From Perca fluviatilis (lineage: Eukaryota; Chordata; Actinopteri; Perciformes; Percidae), in the NCBI RefSeq assembly GCF_010015445.1, contig NC_053116.1, positions 31,150,785-31,214,784 of the forward strand: 64,000 nt of DNA, read 5' to 3'. Position numbers and translations under genes: made by a program. The notes below the pieces were generated by a model, which saw only the letters and a program-made list of their open reading frames with translations, did no database searches and was not told the DNA's origin. The stretch's first letter is position 1. Each line of letters opens with the position of its first letter. Shown here piece after piece: positions 56,619 through 64,000 of the stretch.

Positions 56619-57500
56619 AGTGATGGTTCAGAGTAATTTCACCCTAGGCTGCTTTGCACCTTGACCTCAAGCCAAACAACCCCCCATAAGCTTTTTTCCC
56701 TGGTTATAACGTTGGTCGAGTTAGCGTTATCAGCTGGTTAGCTTAGTGCAGGCGCTAATGGATCCACGTTTGTATCTTGTAAAGTACCCCACTAATAATA
56801 CCCGGAATGATACCAAACGTCTACAGTATTACAAATAGTTTCTGTACTTAAAATGAGGCATTAGAAAGTTTGTAACTACACCAGAAGTATATTTAAATAA
56901 CTTGTGCTCCATCAGGACATTGTAAATCCAAGGACACTCACACATTATAATACCTTGGCAGTGCTTGCTGTATGCCTTTCTCACCAACAAGCATAGCGCA
57001 CAGTCTATCTTGCCTGATGGATACTCCTCTTGGCTGCTACCACGCTATCGCATGAGATCCTGCACAGAGCCCAACATCTATTGCTTTTAAACCGCAGCCG
57101 GGATATATACAACTGTGTGGCATCTTGTCCTATCGTCTCACGCTGCAGTAGCTGCTTCTGCTGTTCACTCGCTTCTTGAATCTTCTTCTCCAGTAGTCTT
57201 TTCCGGCAATAGATGTGCTCTGTGCGTGATCTCGCGGGCAAGTGTTATTTAAATATACTTATGGTTTAGTTACAAACTTTCTAATGCCTCGTTTCATAAG
57301 TACACAAACTATTTGTACTACTGTAGACGTTTGGTATCATTCCGGGCATTATTAGTGGGGTACTTTATGAGCGACAAACGTGGATCCATTAGCGCCTGCA
57401 CTAGGCTAACCATAACAAGGGAAAAAAGCTTATGCAGGGTTGTTTGGCTCGAGGTCAAGGTGCAAAGCAGCCTAGGGTGAAATTACTCCGAACCATCACT
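56619..57500. mobile_element. Kolobok-like element with long inverted repeats and TTAA flanks
   Basis: TTAA lies at 56615-56618 and 57501-57504. The ends AGTGATGGTTC and GAACCATCACT open long inverted arms (56619-56901 and about 57240-57500) that are similar throughout. The minus-strand interior contains MPHSCIYPGCG, resembling the start of a THAP zinc finger (C-x4-C), which Kolobok transposases carry. Between the left arm and this interior lies a 108-bp segment (56902-57009) that is an inverted copy of DNA outside the element at 56181-56288. Confidence 0.75.
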
Positions 57501-58368
57501 TTAAGCTCACAAATTAAAGTGCTCATGTTATGCTTTTTGGGATTTTTCCCTTTATTGTGTTATATATCTTTTTTGTGCATGTAATAGGTTTACGAAGTGA
57601 AAAAGCCAATCCACCCCAAAGGGTGTTACAATCTCCCACAGAAAACATTGTTCACAAACTGCTCAAAACAGCTCTATTGTAGTCCAGCCTTTACTTCCTT
57701 GACAAACGCTTTGTAACACATGTTATAATGCTCGCCTAGCTGCTAGTGTGGCACGCCTCAAACCAAGCTAGTTAGAGGATATTTTGGCTTCACTTTTGTA
57801 CAGTGGGAGGAAGTGGAGACGCGTCCTCCATCTTTATATTCAGTCTCTGCTTCAGACCTACAGTATTTTCTCTGTAATTTGTGCAACATTGTGTACCATT
57901 CCAGCATCAAAACATGAGTCACTGCCAACAATTACTGAAAGGTTAGCTAAATACTAAATTCTTAAAGTTATTTACTGCAAATGATTTAATAATTACCTTT
58001 GTGTCTAGGGGTTAGTCAAGAGCTCTCTTCAAGACAACCTTTGCACACAAACATCATTTATTAAAATGCTCTGTTTCAGTTAAACCTGGGCTATGTCTTG
58101 GTTTTCCCTCTACGTGCTCGTCAACAATCATGGGATGTTTGGCACTCGCATCTCTTGCTCTATTTGAGCAAGTAGATAGAAAGAAAGTCCAAATAAAGAG
58201 TGAAGAATTAGATTTTTCGTACTATTCCATCTGTATTCCCTGTACTCAACTGTCAAAATGTTTTTGTTACTCTGGCATCAAAAAAGAGCTTTCTGGCATG
58301 AATTTGAACTGTATCTACTTTTAATGTTTAAACTGGGCTTCAAAGCAACACTATGTAACTTTTAGCCC

Positions 58369-58461
58369 TACAGGTTGTCTCATTGGAACTACAACTCACG
58401 CTACCCGACCAATGAGACAAGCTGTAGGGGACCGTCCCCCTACAGGTTGTCTCATTGGAAC
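58369..58461. repeat. double hairpin with three CTACAGG-TTGTCTCATTGG arms
   Basis: CCCTACAGGTTGTCTCATTG occurs at 58369 and again at about 58439. Its complement CCAATGAGACAAGCTGTAGG lies between them, so the middle arm can pair with either side. Intergenic, upstream of calcrl. Confidence 0.75.
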
Positions 58462-59439
58462 TTTGCTTTAAGCTCTTGAACCCTAATGTTTCCAATATTA
58501 AATTTAAATTTCTCTCACAGTTTTTGAGATAAAACATTTTGACAGTGTCAAATCACAAACCATTTTTTTTTACATGTGCACTTTAAGTTTAACTTTAAAA
58601 TTCTCAATGTGCAAACATTTAATACATTTTGCTTGTAATTCAGTTGAGATGTTTACATGTATCTTGATGTAAATAGATTTTACAGTTCTCTCTTTAAAAA
58701 TTAAACTTTTTATTTTATTTTTTCGATTATTTGTTTTTTATCTGAATATTGAACATGTCATCTGCACAACATTACTTTTAAATCATGGAAAATAATGCAT
58801 GGGGATGACAGAGGTTCACATAAATACTGCTGTGGAGACAAATTCAGCTTTTCTCATCATTTTGAATCAATTCCAAAGAGAAGGCCGGGTTTACTACTGC
58901 CCATGTGAAGCTGATCGACTCCTTTGCCTTAATTTCCAAGGCCAGCACATGCAGCACAGAGCAACAACACAAAGACCACTTTCTATTGCAATTACAAGGA
59001 GGTCCAAACACAATGTAGCCAGTTTCCTCCATCATAGATAAACAAAGCCCAATATGTTTTCCCACCAAAGAGACACTGTGTGCATCATGTGTTAGTTTTC
59101 AGAAGCTCTGTCATCCCTCTCTCTAATTTATGAGTCCTTATGCTGAGTATGTATATCACCCTATGGCTCATAAAAGAGAAAACACTGAGGGGAACTTGCT
59201 TCACTCAAAAATAATAACACACAGGTTTCTCTGACCCTGAGTGGACAGTGGAAAGCATGGACTTCCTGTCTGATAGATGAGAAAATATACTGTAAATAAA
59301 CATGCATACAGTAAGCACACTTGTGAGACCATAAACTCACGCAAACTATTTGAATTTAAATCACAACAGGTGTTTTCAAGTTTCTTCATTTCGAGGACTC
59401 TCAAACAGATACATTAGGGTCATGGACTTGGTCCTTGAT

Positions 59440-59580
59440 CTGCTTAACATCAACATGTTAGCATTGTTTTGGTGAGCATGTTAGCATGCTGACATTAGCA
59501 TTAAGCTCAAAGCACATGTGCTGAAATACAGTCTTAGAGAGCTGCTAGCATGGCTGTAGACTATTAGTATCATTAGTCTT
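59440..59580 (+). repeat. fish repeat with GTTAGCATGCTGAC motif
   Basis: GTGAGCATGTTAGCATGCTG and GAGCTGCTAGCATGGCTGTA form part of a repeat I recognise as widespread in percomorph fish. It ends about 150 bases before the calcrl start exon. Confidence 0.45.
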
Positions 59581-59734
59581 GTATGTGTAATACTGTATAT
59601 TGTTTATTGTAAGAAGCACAGTTTTGGAATAAATAACAGTTCATCACATAGTAGTAATAAATGGTTACTTGGTAAACTGGTAGGAAAATGTCTAATAATT
59701 GCATTGTCCTCGTTCTTGTTTCCCTTTTAGAAAC

Positions 59735-62983
<3,249 letters not shown>

Positions 62984-63339
62984 GTAAAACACAATGCAGT
63001 GAAACTGTTAGGAACAGTTAAAAACACATTTAATTCCTTTGACCAAATTAGAATAATGTCACCAAAAAACAAGGCTTGTAGCCCTCTTTCAAGTGGACAG
63101 ATGCATAGTTTCTTTATTTGAACAGGTACAATGCATAAAGAACATTAAAGTGTTGAGTATGCTCGCCATTCACAACCTGTTTTGCGCGAAAGTATGACGT
63201 CATGGGAGCGTCGTAACTATTTATACTTGTGGTGGTTGCGACACTATTTGCAGTCTTCTCCTGAACAGAGGTGTCGCAACTGAGGAAAGGCTACCGACTT
63301 CGCTATTTCTACGGACTAGAAGAAGAAGAAAAAAGTAAA

Positions 63340-63835
63340 CAATGGCAGAACTGGCAGCAGCATTGAGGTCAATGTCAACAGTGGCTAAGGTGATTTATCA
63401 AATGTCTGTAGCGGAGCGCTTCCAGGACTCAAAAAATTAGCTAGAGGTGCTCTTTGGATGGGATAATCATAATGTAGAAACCAAAAAGGAAAGTCCAAGG
63501 CACTCTCTTTTAGAAAAATACAAAGCCTTTATTTATGGCTAAGTCATCATTAATCTTAAAGTGCTCCGACGCGTTTCGGCATACAAGCCTTCGTCAGGGA
63601 GTCAATCAAGTGGCTAAGATGATATTGGAGTCAATGGATGAGGAAGAACAGCTGCTTTTGAGCCTGCTTGCAAAGAAATGAAGAATACGAAGGTGGAATG
63701 TTCGTCCGTTGAATAACGCCAGGCATAAATATGGTGAGTTCAATATCCACGTGAAACGAATGAGGATGATAGACGACGAGAAGCACTTTGAATACTTCAG
63801 AATGTCTGTACAACGATTCGATGCATGATTATTGA
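63340..63835 (+). pseudogene. Harbinger (PIF) transposase fragment, interrupted
   Basis: A + strand frame around 63600-63825 reads MDEEEQLLLSLLAKK, a stop, then [19 protein letters not shown] and [20 protein letters not shown]. This matches the N-terminal region of HARBI1-like transposases. The upstream part (63340-63440, MAELAAALRSMS) is separated by about 170 bp of another repeat (GCTCCGACGCGTTTCGG). No catalytic DDE region is present. It lies in the calcrl intron after exon 4. Confidence 0.6.
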
Positions 63836-63844
63836 AGGCTCGTG

Positions 63845-63926
63845 TCATGTGGATGCAACAACAGCGTAGCTGTCATTACTTAGAATTCCTCATGGGGGGC
63901 GACAGAAACTACGCATTATAGCTTTA
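63845..63926. repeat. terminal fragment of the 15.5 kb TTAA MITE family
   Basis: Ends GAAACTACGCATTATAGCT followed by TTAA, the complement of the left end of the element at 15509. The other end was not found. Confidence 0.6.
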
Positions 63927-64000
63927 ACCTTGTTTAAAACAAGGACAGATAGAGTTATATACCATGTTTTAGTCCCTGTGTTGGTAGAATAATAAAATAG

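Larger units (their letters stand above)
57505..59730. other. intergenic DNA upstream of calcrl start exon
   Basis: A second TTAA-type repeat begins at about 57518 (AGTGCTCATGTTATGC) and runs to about 57850 without a clear right end. The double hairpin and the 59440 repeat follow. The calcrl promoter and 5' UTR exon should lie here or further left, but I could not identify them. Confidence 0.45.

Overview
The window is vertebrate nuclear DNA from a ray-finned fish, most likely a percomorph teleost. The evidence is three intron-rich genes with GT/AG junctions, introns packed with fish-type DNA transposons (Tc1/mariner, hAT, TTAA-flanked Kolobok/piggyBac-like and Harbinger remnants), tRNA-derived SINEs, L2-type LINE ends and long CA/TG microsatellites. 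The species group is inferred from repeat style only.

Layout. (1) 1-8454, + strand: the 3' part of znf341, a C2H2 zinc-finger transcription factor. Eight exons encode the last 551 residues; the 5' part lies left of the window. (2) 8455-10000: a short tail-to-tail intergenic gap filled by nested repeats. (3) About 9980-40540, - strand: a complete itch gene, encoding a NEDD4-family HECT E3 ubiquitin ligase. I traced 23 coding exons whose lengths sum to 2670 nt, exactly 890 codons with the stop, giving 889 residues in the order C2, proline-rich region, four WW domains, HECT. It has a predicted 3.1 kb 3' UTR and a non-coding first exon near a CACGTG-containing promoter. (4) 40600-59730: about 19 kb of intergenic DNA with repeats and no gene I can support. 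(5) 59731-62983, + strand: the first four recognised exons (150 residues) of a calcitonin-receptor-like class B GPCR, covering the signal peptide and six-cysteine hormone-binding ectodomain. The transmembrane part lies beyond the right edge.

The genes are not an operon. ZNF341 orthologues regulate STAT3 transcription, ITCH ubiquitinates PPxY-containing immune and signalling substrates, and CALCRL binds CGRP/adrenomedullin with RAMPs. Their adjacency is synteny rather than a pathway. In human, ZNF341 and ITCH are both on 20q11, while CALCRL is on chromosome 2.

I found no evidence for a previously undescribed biological system. The observations most worth checking are: a TTAA-flanked element that appears to contain an inverted 108-bp copy of flanking DNA; long UG and CA repeats a few bases inside two calcrl splice donors; several hAT elements with exact 8-bp target duplications; a Tc1 copy with a mutated catalytic triad; and two short hairpins.
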